Origin: CAWKPF01 sp963851415
Lineage (GTDB): Bacteria > Acidobacteriota > Thermoanaerobaculia > Multivoradales > Multivoraceae
Length of the DNA stretch: 64,000 nt
Reading direction: 5' to 3'
NCBI GenBank assembly: GCA_963851415.1
Contig: CAWKPF010000002.1
Location: 4,340,001-4,404,000 of the forward strand
Below, in pieces: positions 7,151-15,672 of the stretch (positions within the stretch are counted from its first letter, which is position 1; each line of letters begins with the position of its first letter). Position numbers and translations under genes: made by a program. Under the pieces are notes generated by a model, which made no database searches, was not told the origin of the DNA, and saw only the letters and a list, made by a program, of their open reading frames with translations.

Positions 7151-9556
7151 TCAGTCGAGCGGCAACAGGGCGGCGAGCATGAGGTGACTCCGGTTGCGCC
7201 AGCTCTTCCAGTCGGTCGAGTCGGCGACTCGGCCGCCTGCCACCTCGAATCCCCGTCGGTTCAACTCGTCGAACAGCTGCTGTGAGAACTCTCGCATGTC
7301 CCAGCCCTCGCTCGGGCTGCGGATGTCGAGCTCACCCCAGTCCATATAGATGCGCACCGCGATGTCGTCGGCATCGCGCTCCCCGAGGGGCTCGAGTGCC
7401 ATCGCGATCTGCTCTTCGAAGCCGAGGTAGGTCTGCACTCCGACGGCGCCGAAGGTGTCGCTCTCTTCGAACGTCGTGGCGAGAATGTCGCTCGCGGGAA
7501 AGCTCCAGCCGACGTTGGCCCGTGCCGATCGCTCTGCGCGGGTACGGTAGTGCTCGTCGACCCAGGGAACGAGGGTCTCCACGAATCCGGTGTCCGTTGC
7601 GCTGGGCGCCGAGAGAAACACCACGATGGGTGTCTCGAAGGCGATCCCGGCGAGCTGATCCAGTGTCGTCGTCCACCTGCCGTACTCGATCGCGTTGACG
7701 TCGTGCACGTAGACCACCGGATAGCGATCGTTGCTGTCTTCATAGTCGGGCGGCAGCCAGATCGTCGGCTTCATCTCGGTTCCGGGGATGCTCGGCTGCA
7801 CGAGCGTGCCGGCTGGACGAGCCGGGTCCGGCTGTACCAGGTGTCGAGGTGGGGGCGGGGCTCCGGTGTCGAGCCAGGAGACCTGAACCGGCTCGGGACC
7901 TCGGAGCCAGTTCGCGTCGTAGCCCCAGATGCTCGAGGCTTCGCGCCGGGGATTGAGCGGATCGAGGGTGGGCTCGTAGTCCACGTACAACACGTAGCCG
8001 ATGCGGAAGCCTGGCTCGACCTTCGCCTCGTACCACCACAGATCGGTGCCGTCGATGCGTTGGAGGGGCTCCTCGATACGCAAGCCCAGGAAGTCGCCGG
8101 CGACCCCTACGTCTCGTGCATCTCCCCGCCAGAGGAAGAGAGCCCGATCGCTCTCGACGATGGGGATCTCTCGGCCTGCGAGGAATGCGTCGATCTCTCG
8201 GTCGGCGTCGGCACCCTCTCGAATGCTCTCGAGGATCGGTTCGAGGACTGTAGGGAGAGTCGCCGAGGTGACCTCGATCTCCGGGCTGGCACCGCTGAGC
8301 AGGTCGACGCGTGCCAGCGCTCCGATGCTGCGAACGTAGACGGCGCCGTTCGCCACACTGGGCGGTGTCCACACCAGATCGTCGAACAGAGAGAGGGAGG
8401 CCACCTCCTGCCAGCCGGAACGGTCTGCGGGACCCAGGTGGAGGGTTCCCTCCTTGGTGATCACCAGTAGATTGCCACCGACAACGGAGAGAAAGCCGTC
8501 TCCGGGAGCGCGGGATCGCCAGAGCAACTTCCCCGAGTCGGCGTCGACCGCGCTCAAGAAACGGCTGCTGTACCCATAGATGGTGTTCTCCCAGACCGTG
8601 GGAGGGCTGTAGGTGCGTCCCAGGACACGTTCCTCCCACACGAGGTCGGGGGAGTGTCTGCTGCCGGGTTCGGAGGGGGCCCCCGCCTGCACGCGGAACA
8701 GCGTTCCGCTGTCGTTCTTCACGTTCAGGAAGAGGCGCCCCTCTCCGAGATGCAGGGGCGAGCTCGTGGCCGAGCCGAAGTAGTCGTCCAGCGTGCCGCC
8801 GTGATCCCACTGCCAGAGCACGGCGCCTTCGTCCGGGTCGAGTCCTCCGATGCGCTCGGCCATCGAGTAGACGACCTGGCTTTGCCCGTCGACCTGGATC
8901 AGAACCGGTGACTGACTGTCTACGGTGCCCGAACCGGAGCTCCACGCCACCTCCCCGGTCGACGCTTCGAAAGCCGTGACGGCGCCTTGCTCCCCCCCGA
9001 CCTCCACGATCACCAGGTCGTCGACGACCAGAGGCGACGTCGTGAAGCCGTAGTAGGGCGGCGTGGCTCCGTCAGCAACCAGGTCTCTGGACCAGAGCTG
9101 TGTGCCGGAGCGAAGGTCGAGCGCCAGGAGTCGGCCTTTGGCCCCCAGTGCGAACACCCGCCCGTCGGCGACGGCGGGGGTCGAGATCGGGCCGTCTTCC
9201 GATCCATCGTGGCCGCGATGAATCTCGTGGATGTCAGCGCTCCAGCGCGACCTTCCGGTCGTGGCATCGAAGGCGGCGACGAGATCTCGGGCTCCATCCG
9301 TGAACATCGTCACGGCCGTGTCGCCCACGACGGAGATGCCGGAATAGCCGCTCCCCAGCGGGACTCTCCATGTCAGGGAAAGAGCGGAAGGGTCGTTCGC
9401 GCGGGCGCCCGAGAAGACCCGGCCATCTGCGCGCGAGCCACGAAACGAGGGCCAATCGGAAGGCCCGACGCGGCTGCCCTGGCCGTGGACCCCAGGCGCG
9501 AGCATGGCGAGAAGGAGGGAGACGATCAGTAGAGACGGACCAGGCTGCTCATGCAT
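7151..9556 (-). CDS. PQQ-type beta-propeller fused to an esterase-like domain
   Basis: 801 residues with a signal peptide (about 1-26). The first ~430 residues form a PQQ-like/pyrrolo-quinoline beta-propeller with repeated segments such as AFDATTGRSRWSADI, ALDLRSGTQLWSRDL and AFEASTGEVAWSS. Next comes a short beta-sandwich (about 470-560) like the carbohydrate-binding module-like domain of Fes esterases, and then an alpha/beta-hydrolase domain (YPVVYVHDVNAIEYGRW...). In active relatives the nucleophile elbow is GxSxGG; here it reads GWSFPAS, and the expected GGHDWxxWR histidine segment reads GGRVADSTDWKSWR, lacking that His. The hydrolase part may therefore be catalytically dead. The protein is exported; substrate unknown. 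Confidence 0.78.
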   Translation of the reverse strand: MHEQPGPSLLIVSLLLAMLAPGVHGQGSRVGPSDWPSFRGSRADGRVFSGARANDPSALSLTWRVPLGSGYSGISVVGDTAVTMFTDGARDLVAAFDATTGRSRWSADIHEIHRGHDGSEDGPISTPAVADGRVFALGAKGRLLALDLRSGTQLWSRDLVADGATPPYYGFTTSPLVVDDLVIVEVGGEQGAVTAFEASTGEVAWSSGSGTVDSQSPVLIQVDGQSQVVYSMAERIGGLDPDEGAVLWQWDHGGTLDDYFGSATSSPLHLGEGRLFLNVKNDSGTLFRVQAGAPSEPGSRHSPDLVWEERVLGRTYSPPTVWENTIYGYSSRFLSAVDADSGKLLWRSRAPGDGFLSVVGGNLLVITKEGTLHLGPADRSGWQEVASLSLFDDLVWTPPSVANGAVYVRSIGALARVDLLSGASPEIEVTSATLPTVLEPILESIREGADADREIDAFLAGREIPIVESDRALFLWRGDARDVGVAGDFLGLRIEEPLQRIDGTDLWWYEAKVEPGFRIGYVLYVDYEPTLDPLNPRREASSIWGYDANWLRGPEPVQVSWLDTGAPPPPRHLVQPDPARPAGTLVQPSIPGTEMKPTIWLPPDYEDSNDRYPVVYVHDVNAIEYGRWTTTLDQLAGIAFETPIVVFLSAPSATDTGFVETLVPWVDEHYRTRAERSARANVGWSFPASDILATTFEESDTFGAVGVQTYLGFEEQIAMALEPLGERDADDIAVRIYMDWGELDIRSPSEGWDMREFSQQLFDELNRRGFEVAGGRVADSTDWKSWRNRSHLMLAALLPLD

Positions 9557-9562
9557 CGCGCG

Positions 9563-9568
9563 ATTGTA
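9563..9568 (-). promoter_or_regulatory. -10 box directly before the propeller/esterase gene
   Basis: TACAAT on the minus strand is followed by CGCGCG and then the ATG at 9556. The short six-base gap and the absence of a ribosome binding site suggest a leaderless transcript. Confidence 0.4.
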
Positions 9569-9592
9569 GCCGCTCCCCGCGAGTCCGAAAGC

Positions 9593-10372
9593 TCACGCCC
9601 GGCGAACGGTGAGCCCCCCGTCTACCGGCAGGGCGGCGCCGGTGATGAACGAGGACGCGGGCAGGACCAGGCTCAGGGTCGCATGGGCGACCTCCTCGGG
9701 ATCTCCATAGCGGCGCAGGGCGGTTCTCCTCCGCGCGTAGATCTCCCTGTGCTCTTCGGGAATCTCCTCGGTCATGCCCGTGAGAATGGGACCTGGGCAG
9801 ATGCAGTTCACGGTGATGCCCTCCTTGCCGAGCTCGACTGCCAGGGAGCGTGTGAGTCCGATCACGCCGTGCTTCGCCGAGGAGTAGGGACTGTTGCCTG
9901 AGGTGGCCCCCATACCTTCCGTCGATGCGACATTGACGATACGGGGTGCGCTCGACTCGCGAAGATGTGGGAGGGCGGCCCGGATGAGTCGCACCTGGGC
10001 GGTGAGCAGCACGGCGAGGCTCTTCGCCCAGCGCTCTTCGTACTCGTTGCTGTCGATCGGGGTCGGCAGCGAGATGCCGGCATTGTTCACGACGATGTCG
10101 AGACCTCCGAAGTGATCGGCGATCTCTCCCACGGTGTGCTCGATCTGAGATCCCTCCGCGAGGTCGCAGGTCCACCCGTGACAAGTGTGGCCAGCGTCGA
10201 CGATCTCCTCGACTTCTCGATTCAGGGCCGGCTCGTTGACGTCGAGTGCGGCAACTCGGGCGCCCTCGTCGGCGAATAGACGGGCGGTCGCACGACCCAT
10301 CCCACTGGCGGCTCCGGTGACGAGTGCGACCTTGCCTTCGATCGATCGGCTGAGTTTGCTGAGGCGGGCCAT
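9593..10372 (-). CDS. SDR family NAD(P)-dependent oxidoreductase
   Basis: 259 residues. Classical short-chain dehydrogenase/reductase features are all present: TGAASGMG nucleotide-binding loop near residue 20, NNAGIS, catalytic Tyr/Lys in YSSAKHG, and PGPILTGM after the active site. An Asp after the second strand (ALDVNEP) suggests preference for NAD(H), an inference from the family. It is cytosolic and probably oxidises or reduces a secondary alcohol/ketone. It stands alone on the minus strand and is divergent from the ADOP permease gene, sharing a ~150-base intergenic region. The exact substrate is not identifiable. Confidence 0.85.
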   Translation of the reverse strand: MARLSKLSRSIEGKVALVTGAASGMGRATARLFADEGARVAALDVNEPALNREVEEIVDAGHTCHGWTCDLAEGSQIEHTVGEIADHFGGLDIVVNNAGISLPTPIDSNEYEERWAKSLAVLLTAQVRLIRAALPHLRESSAPRIVNVASTEGMGATSGNSPYSSAKHGVIGLTRSLAVELGKEGITVNCICPGPILTGMTEEIPEEHREIYARRRTALRRYGDPEEVAHATLSLVLPASSFITGAALPVDGGLTVRRA

Positions 10373-10521
10373 TCACGGTCTCCGGTTGCTGCGACCCTCG
10401 AGAGTGTCGGTGTGGAAGGGCAGTGGAGTATGGCACGGGCGTGAAACCCTCCGCCTGTTCGACCGTCAATAGGTTTGACGCCCCGTTCAGTGGAAGGTTG
10501 CCGCCAGACCGAGGAGATCCG

Positions 10522-12975
10522 ATGAGTCAGCTGATCACCGACCTCAAGCTTGCTGTTCGAAGCTGGAGCAAGACCCCACTGATGACTGCGGTCATCATCC
10601 TGACCCTGGCTCTCGGGATCGGCGCCAACGGGGCGATCTTCAGCGTCATCGATGCAGTCGTGCTGGAGCCACTGGAGTATCCGGAGCCAGAGCGGCTGCT
10701 GATGGCGACTTCGCAGTTCCCGACACTGGGATTCGATCGCTTCTGGATCTCCCCTCCCGAATACGGCGAGATGACCGAGTGGGCCGAGTCCTTCGCGTCG
10801 ATGGGGGCCTATCGGGCCGACGATTTCAGCGTGGTCGGGGGTGAGCAACCGATGCAGGTCCAGGGGGCGAACGCGACGGCTTCCCTCTTTCGGACGCTCG
10901 GTGTCGAACCGGCCCGGGGACGTGTCTTCACCGAGGAGGAAGACGTTCCCAATGGTCCCGATGTGGTGGTGCTCTCCTGGGAGCTCTGGCAGCGCGCCTT
11001 CGGTGGTGACGAGACCCTGGTCGGGCGCACTCTCGAAGTGGACGGGCGCAGCTCCATGGTCACCGGCATCATGCCTCCCGGCTTCGACCTGGAAGAGAAC
11101 AAGATCGACGTCTGGGTGCCTGCCCAGTTGGACGTCACCGACGGGAATCGCAGAGGGAATCACTTCTTGCTCGTGGTCGGTCGACTGAAGCCCGACCGGA
11201 CTCTGAGCATGGCGCGAGCGGAGCTCGAGACCCTACTGATCGACTGGCAGGCGCGCGCCGGTGCTCCCGACGGCCACTTCCCCTCTCCCGACAATCACCG
11301 GATCCAGCTCGCCCCACTCCACGAAGAGGTCATCGGAGACACCCGACCGGCGCTGTACGCACTTCTCGGTGCCGTGGGCTTCGTACTGCTGATCGCGTGC
11401 GCCAATGTCGCCAACATCCTCCTGGCACGCTCCGAAGTGCGCCAGAAGGAGATGGCTGTCCGTACGGCGATGGGGGCGCCCCGCGTCAGGCTGGTGCGCC
11501 AACTGCTCACAGAGAGCGTGCTGCTGTCGGTGATCGGCGGTGCCGTCGGGCTCATGGTGGCGCAGTGGGGGCTTCAGGCCTTGCTGGCGGCCAATCCAGA
11601 GAGCCTGCCTCGCGCCGACGACGTCAGGCTCGATGGCACAGTCGTTCTGGCATCTCTCGGCATCGCGCTCTTGACGGGTCTGCTCTTCGGAGCCATTCCC
11701 GCGCTTCGCCTGAGCGCCACGGGACTCGGAGGGCTCCTCAAGGAGGGGGCGCAGCGTTCCTCGGCCGGGCGCGGGCGCTTGCGGGGTCGTGCGCTGCTGG
11801 TCGTGGCAGAGATGGCGTTGGCGGTTGCTCTGGTGGTGGGCTCGGGTCTGATGATCAAGAGTTTGAGCGCTCTGGTGTCCCAGGACGCTGGCTTCGACGC
11901 GACCAACCTCACGACCTATCAGCTCTATCTGCCGAGCAGCAGTTATCCCGATCCGCCGGCACAGTCTGCGTTTCTCGAGCGAGTGCTGGCCTCGGTCGCG
12001 CAGATCCCGGGTGTGACTTCGGTGTCGATGGCGAACGGACTGCCGCCCAAGCGCGACGTGAACGCGAACGACATGGAGTTCGAGGGGGTTCCGCGTGAAG
12101 AAGGAGGGCCTCCATCCAACATCGACTACTGGCAGTTCATCAGCCCTGCGTATCTCGAAACGATGGATGTCCGAGTCCTCGAAGGCAGGGGATTTCTTCC
12201 CAGCGACGATGGCGAGGCACCCAAGGTGGCGCTGGTCAACCAGCGCGCTGCGCAGACCTGGTGGCCAGACCAGAGCGCCGTGGGGCGACGCCTGCGACCC
12301 GGCTTCGGCGGCGCTCCCTGGTTCACGATCGTGGGAGTGCTCGAAGATGTCAAGCAGGCAGGGCTCGATGCGGAGGTCGGCACCGAGGTGTACTGGAACT
12401 TCACCCAGGCCGCCGAAGGCCTGGGCTTCGCGCCGCGGACGATGAATGTGTTGGTGCGCTCCACCCTGCCGACATCCGGTTTGGCACCGACTCTTCGCGA
12501 AACCGTGTGGTCACTGGACCCGAGCCTCCCGGTGGCCAACATCCGCAGCATGGACGAGGTCGTGCAGCGTTCGGTCTCGCAGCCGCGCTTCCTGACGTTG
12601 TTGCTCACCATCTTCGGAACCGTGGCACTCTTTCTGGCGGCGATCGGAATCTACGGCATTCTCTCCTACTCGGTGTCTCGACGATCACAGGAGCTGGGCA
12701 TTCGCATGGCGATGGGGGCTGATCGAAGGAGCATTCTGGGGCTGGTGCTCTCCCAGGGGCTTCTCATGGCCGGAGTCGGGTTGGTTCTCGGCGTGGTGCT
12801 TTCATTGGCCTTGTCCAGAGTGCTTCAATCGCTGCTGTGGGGCGTGAGTGCTACAGACCCGATGACCTATGCGGCGGTGGTCGGATTGCTGGGCGTTGTC
12901 GCCCTTCTCGCTTGTGTGCTGCCCGCGCTGCGTGCGACCCGAGTCGACCCCCTGACTTCACTGCGCTACGAGTGA
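10522..12975 (+). CDS. ADOP-type MacB/FtsX ABC transporter permease
   Basis: 817 residues, start chosen at the ATG preceded by GAGGAG five bases upstream. It contains a duplicated MacB periplasmic-core plus FtsX architecture: N-terminal helix (MTAVIILTLALGIGANGAIFSVI), a large periplasmic domain, a three-helix FtsX unit (about 285-420), a fused second half with its own periplasmic domain, and a final FtsX unit with SRRSQELGIRMAMGA. This duplication without an adjacent ATPase defines the acidobacterial duplicated orphan permeases. No ATP-binding subunit is encoded nearby. It probably works with a distantly encoded MacB-type ATPase in mechanotransmission or efflux across the envelope. Confidence 0.9.
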   Translation: MSQLITDLKLAVRSWSKTPLMTAVIILTLALGIGANGAIFSVIDAVVLEPLEYPEPERLLMATSQFPTLGFDRFWISPPEYGEMTEWAESFASMGAYRADDFSVVGGEQPMQVQGANATASLFRTLGVEPARGRVFTEEEDVPNGPDVVVLSWELWQRAFGGDETLVGRTLEVDGRSSMVTGIMPPGFDLEENKIDVWVPAQLDVTDGNRRGNHFLLVVGRLKPDRTLSMARAELETLLIDWQARAGAPDGHFPSPDNHRIQLAPLHEEVIGDTRPALYALLGAVGFVLLIACANVANILLARSEVRQKEMAVRTAMGAPRVRLVRQLLTESVLLSVIGGAVGLMVAQWGLQALLAANPESLPRADDVRLDGTVVLASLGIALLTGLLFGAIPALRLSATGLGGLLKEGAQRSSAGRGRLRGRALLVVAEMALAVALVVGSGLMIKSLSALVSQDAGFDATNLTTYQLYLPSSSYPDPPAQSAFLERVLASVAQIPGVTSVSMANGLPPKRDVNANDMEFEGVPREEGGPPSNIDYWQFISPAYLETMDVRVLEGRGFLPSDDGEAPKVALVNQRAAQTWWPDQSAVGRRLRPGFGGAPWFTIVGVLEDVKQAGLDAEVGTEVYWNFTQAAEGLGFAPRTMNVLVRSTLPTSGLAPTLRETVWSLDPSLPVANIRSMDEVVQRSVSQPRFLTLLLTIFGTVALFLAAIGIYGILSYSVSRRSQELGIRMAMGADRRSILGLVLSQGLLMAGVGLVLGVVLSLALSRVLQSLLWGVSATDPMTYAAVVGLLGVVALLACVLPALRATRVDPLTSLRYE

Positions 12976-12988
12976 GCGCCGGTGCGAG

Positions 12989-14143
12989 TCACTCCCGCGG
13001 GGCGGAACCGAGGGCTCTGCGCAACCGAGCCCATTGAAAACGAGGCGAGAATCGGTCGGGCGCCGTCGGGGGAAACGCGACATGCCATGTGCTGCGTGCC
13101 AGTCGGGTGAGGGGGCCGCCTGGAAGACTGAGCGACTCCCAGAGCTGGGAGCTGTTGTTCCGGTTCAGCAGCCGGCCCGGTGAGGCACCTTCGAAGCAGA
13201 ACCGGTAGATCATGCGATGCTGTAGCGCTACGCTCGAGCGCCCGAGTCGACGCACTCCACGACGCATGATGGCACCACCCGGCGTGGCTGCGAGCTGAAT
13301 CATGTCGTGAGCCTCGAGAAATGCGATCACGGGGACAGCACGGGCGCGCACTGCGGGCTCGTCGAGCCATTGCTGGACGCGATGCCAGTCGAGCCCCGCT
13401 GCGTGTCGCCTCAAGATGAGGCTGATGTCGATCAGGCCCGGCAGCGAGCTCCACGGCTCGAGATGCTGCGACCAGTGGCAGGCAGTGTGAAGGAGCTGGT
13501 ACTCCGGAGAAAAACAGCTCACGCGGTGCGAGTCGAAGGTGGTCTCGCGCAGCTCTTGCTGCCAGGTCGTGGGGGAGAACGCTCGGCTGCGAGACAGCAC
13601 GTCGCGGCTGGGAAAGAGATCCGTATGAGGCTCCACGGAGACGTTGCGACCCGTGTCCAGGAAGGGCATGCCGTGATGGTGATCCACGTAGTACTCGGCA
13701 GGATTGTGCGAATCCGGCCGATAGCCGAGTGAGGTCAGTGTCGCCTCGAAGGCCTCCATGTCCTCGCGCTGAAGCAACAGGTCGAGATCTCGCATGGGGC
13801 GCAGGTGTGGAGCCGGGTAGTACTCCAGTGAGGTGGCCGCACCCTTGAGCAGCACGAGCGGGCTCCCTAGCTCGGGAAGAACGGCTCCGAGGACTTCGGA
13901 GAGCGTTGCCCTGAGCTGATGCGTGCGCAACTTCGCCTGCAACGAAGCGGCCTCGAGGCCGGGCCACTGCGAGATCGCATCGGCGCTGAGCCCGTCGCTG
14001 CCCTGGGTGGGCGCGAACGACGCACACAGCAACGGCACCATCCCGCTATGCAGTGCCCAGGGGCGCTGGGCGGGATCGAGGCTTTGCGGGCTGGGCGGGA
14101 GCCCTCGGAGCGTGTCCCGCAGAAGCTCGTGGAGAGAAGCCAT
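12989..14143 (-). CDS. NTP_transf_5 family nucleotidyltransferase
   Basis: 384 residues. LVLLKGAATSLEYYPAPHLRPMRDLDLLL (about residues 96-124, shown in part) is the signature of the NTP_transf_5 family: a KG near the active site and the RDLDLL metal-binding Asp pair. Family members occur repeatedly next to PqqD-like and HprK-like genes in peptide-modification loci, including some lasso-peptide clusters such as paeninodin, but their reaction is mostly unproven. It lies ~100 bases downstream of the tiny peptide gene on the same strand, so the two are likely cotranscribed and divergent from pqqD-hprK. The predicted role is nucleotidylation of a peptide or small molecule, inferred. Confidence 0.82.
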   Translation of the reverse strand: MASLHELLRDTLRGLPPSPQSLDPAQRPWALHSGMVPLLCASFAPTQGSDGLSADAISQWPGLEAASLQAKLRTHQLRATLSEVLGAVLPELGSPLVLLKGAATSLEYYPAPHLRPMRDLDLLLQREDMEAFEATLTSLGYRPDSHNPAEYYVDHHHGMPFLDTGRNVSVEPHTDLFPSRDVLSRSRAFSPTTWQQELRETTFDSHRVSCFSPEYQLLHTACHWSQHLEPWSSLPGLIDISLILRRHAAGLDWHRVQQWLDEPAVRARAVPVIAFLEAHDMIQLAATPGGAIMRRGVRRLGRSSVALQHRMIYRFCFEGASPGRLLNRNNSSQLWESLSLPGGPLTRLARSTWHVAFPPTAPDRFSPRFQWARLRRALGSAPRE

Positions 14144-14239
14144 CAGCTCCGTGACCGGTGCTGAAGGAGACCACCAGAGCTCGAACCTGCCAGACTACGA
14201 TCCGAGGGCGTCAACGGTCGTTGGCCGGAGGCCTGGCGA

Positions 14240-14392
14240 TCAGCCCGGCTCTTCGCCCGACGCCAGTCCGGCGAAGGACGGCGTGACTGCGAGCGTGACG
14301 ATGGCCGGCACCACCCAGGCGGCGGTCTGTACGACCTTGCGGCGGGTGGGATCGGTGGGCGATTGCACGACGGGTTTTGCTTTGGGGTCCAT
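14240..14392 (-). CDS. Small Tat-leader-like peptide, candidate modified precursor
   Basis: A 50-residue reading frame starting MDPKAKPVVQSPTDPTRRK. It continues with a hydrophobic segment (AAWVVPAIVTLAV), a TPSFAG cleavage-like site and a short tail GLASGEEPG. The N-region plus RR plus hydrophobic core resembles a Tat signal, leaving a mature tail of only ~8-10 residues containing one Ser. GGGAG lies seven bases before the ATG, so translation is well supported. Similar tiny RRKV-type peptides accompany PqqD/HprK/nucleotidyltransferase genes in other bacteria (recollection, not checked). It is the first gene of the minus-strand arm of this locus and a plausible substrate of its enzymes. Function is inferred from context only. 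Confidence 0.62.
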   Translation of the reverse strand: MDPKAKPVVQSPTDPTRRKVVQTAAWVVPAIVTLAVTPSFAGLASGEEPG

Positions 14393-14503
14393 TGACCTAC
14401 TCCCATCTCAAAAAAGGGTTGTAACGGGTGACGGACGGGAAGGTAGCACGATAGTCTCGGAGGTGGCAAAGAGCTTTTCTAGTTTCACAGGAGTGATTTT
14501 TTC

Positions 14504-14782
14504 ATGCCCAAGTATCCGAAACGCCGGGAGGACCTCGTCGACCGTGTGGTCGATGACGAACGGGTTCTTCTGGATTCCGAGAAAAATCTGATTCACAAGC
14601 TCAACATGACGGCGAGCGTGATCTGGGACCTCTGTGACGGCGCAACCAGCGTCGATGAGATCGCGACTCGCGTGGGAGCCGACTTCGGCACTCCGAGGGA
14701 AGAGATCGAGGCGGATGTCAGGGCGTTGATCGAGCAGCTCGCGCAGCTCGGTGTGGTGTCCTTCGACGGCGCGAATCCATGA
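14504..14782 (+). CDS. PqqD family peptide-binding chaperone (RRE)
   Basis: 92 residues, the typical length of a stand-alone PqqD. The pattern LLDSEKNLIHKLNMTASVIWDLCDGATSVDEIATRV matches PqqD: a beta hairpin followed by the LN.TA..IW.L.DG winged-helix motif (about residues 22-57). PqqD domains are RiPP recognition elements that bind leader peptides and present them to modifying enzymes. An AGGAG lies ten bases upstream of the ATG. The stop overlaps the start of the hprK-like gene (ATGA), and the upstream ~110 bases are shared with the divergent small-peptide gene. No radical-SAM PqqE partner is encoded in the window. Family call is firm; its leader-peptide partner is inferred. Confidence 0.88.
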   Translation: MPKYPKRREDLVDRVVDDERVLLDSEKNLIHKLNMTASVIWDLCDGATSVDEIATRVGADFGTPREEIEADVRALIEQLAQLGVVSFDGANP

Positions 14783-15639
14783 TGTCCCGATCGGGTGCCG
14801 AGGTTCTTCCTCTCGTCCTGCTGGATCGCCCGTTCGCCATCGACTGTCCCGACCCCGGAACGCGAGACCTCTTTCGCCGGCTGTACTCGCTGGCGGTGAC
14901 CGAGGATCCGGCGTCCGATGCGATCGCGATCACGGTCCGAGAGAAGACCTCCGGGGGCTTCGTTGTCGAGTCGCCGGAGGGTGCCACCCAGGTCGAAGGC
15001 GGTGCCGATCTGCGCGGACTGGTCTGGGCCGTGGGCACGAATATCGTCCAACTCCTCCAGCGAGCCCGCTCGGAGCTGTTGTTCCTGCACGGTGCTGCGG
15101 TGGCGAGAGAAGAGCGGGCTCTCGTGCTGCTGGCTCAGAGTGGAGGGGGAAAGTCGACGACCACCTGGGGCCTCCTGCACCATGGCTTCGATCTGATGAG
15201 TGATGAGCTCGCTCCGATCGATGGTGAGGGGGCGGTGATCCCCTTCCCTCGGGCGCTCCATCTCAAGCGCAGGCCTCCGCACTATCCGCTGCCCGAGGAC
15301 GTGCTGGTGGAGGATCCTCCCTTTCATCTTCCGCTCGAGGTGGTTTCCACCGTGGGAGTGTCGCAGGCCGTGCGACCTGCCCTGTTGGGATTCCTGGAGC
15401 ATCGAGACGCTTCCGCACAGCCAGAGATCACTCCGGTGGGCCCAGCAGAGGCGACGGCCCGAATCTATGCCTCGTCTCTGAATGCCCTGGCGCACGACGG
15501 GAAGGGTGTCGATGCGTGCCTGGCGCTGGCGCGCGTGTGCCCCGCCTACCGGATCGTCACCGGAGAGCTGCGCAGCAGTTGTACGGAGCTGCGGTCGCTT
15601 TTCGACGCCTTGATCGCCGGAGATCTCCCTCTGGCGTGA
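14779..15639 (+). CDS. HprK-like serine kinase
   Basis: 286 residues, coupled to pqqD by an ATGA overlap. The Walker A loop AQSGGGKST (119-127, Lys125) is followed by TTWGLL and by LMSDELAPID, the Walker-B-like/acidic segment typical of the HPr kinase/phosphorylase C-terminal fold. The N-terminal regulatory domain of true HprK is absent, and no HPr or PTS gene is near. Such stand-alone HprK-like enzymes accompany PqqD and NTP_transf_5 genes; one, in paeninodin biosynthesis, phosphorylates a Ser at the C-terminus of the precursor. The likely substrate here is therefore a peptide Ser, perhaps that of the 50-residue peptide. The kinase fold is clear, its substrate is inference. Confidence 0.83.
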   Translation: MMSRSGAEVLPLVLLDRPFAIDCPDPGTRDLFRRLYSLAVTEDPASDAIAITVREKTSGGFVVESPEGATQVEGGADLRGLVWAVGTNIVQLLQRARSELLFLHGAAVAREERALVLLAQSGGGKSTTTWGLLHHGFDLMSDELAPIDGEGAVIPFPRALHLKRRPPHYPLPEDVLVEDPPFHLPLEVVSTVGVSQAVRPALLGFLEHRDASAQPEITPVGPAEATARIYASSLNALAHDGKGVDACLALARVCPAYRIVTGELRSSCTELRSLFDALIAGDLPLA

Positions 15640-15672
15640 TCGGGGTCGCTCCGCCATAAGATGGAGCGAACC

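Noticed and set aside
14143..14469. 108-residue minus-strand frame over the tiny peptide gene
   Set aside because: Composition is Pro/Arg/Ser-rich and it lacks a ribosome binding site; the other frame gives the credible 50-residue peptide.
12989..15639. Complete lasso-peptide cluster
   Set aside because: No B2 transglutaminase-like protease, no asparagine-synthetase-like cyclase and no lasso-type precursor seen, so the locus is not called lasso.
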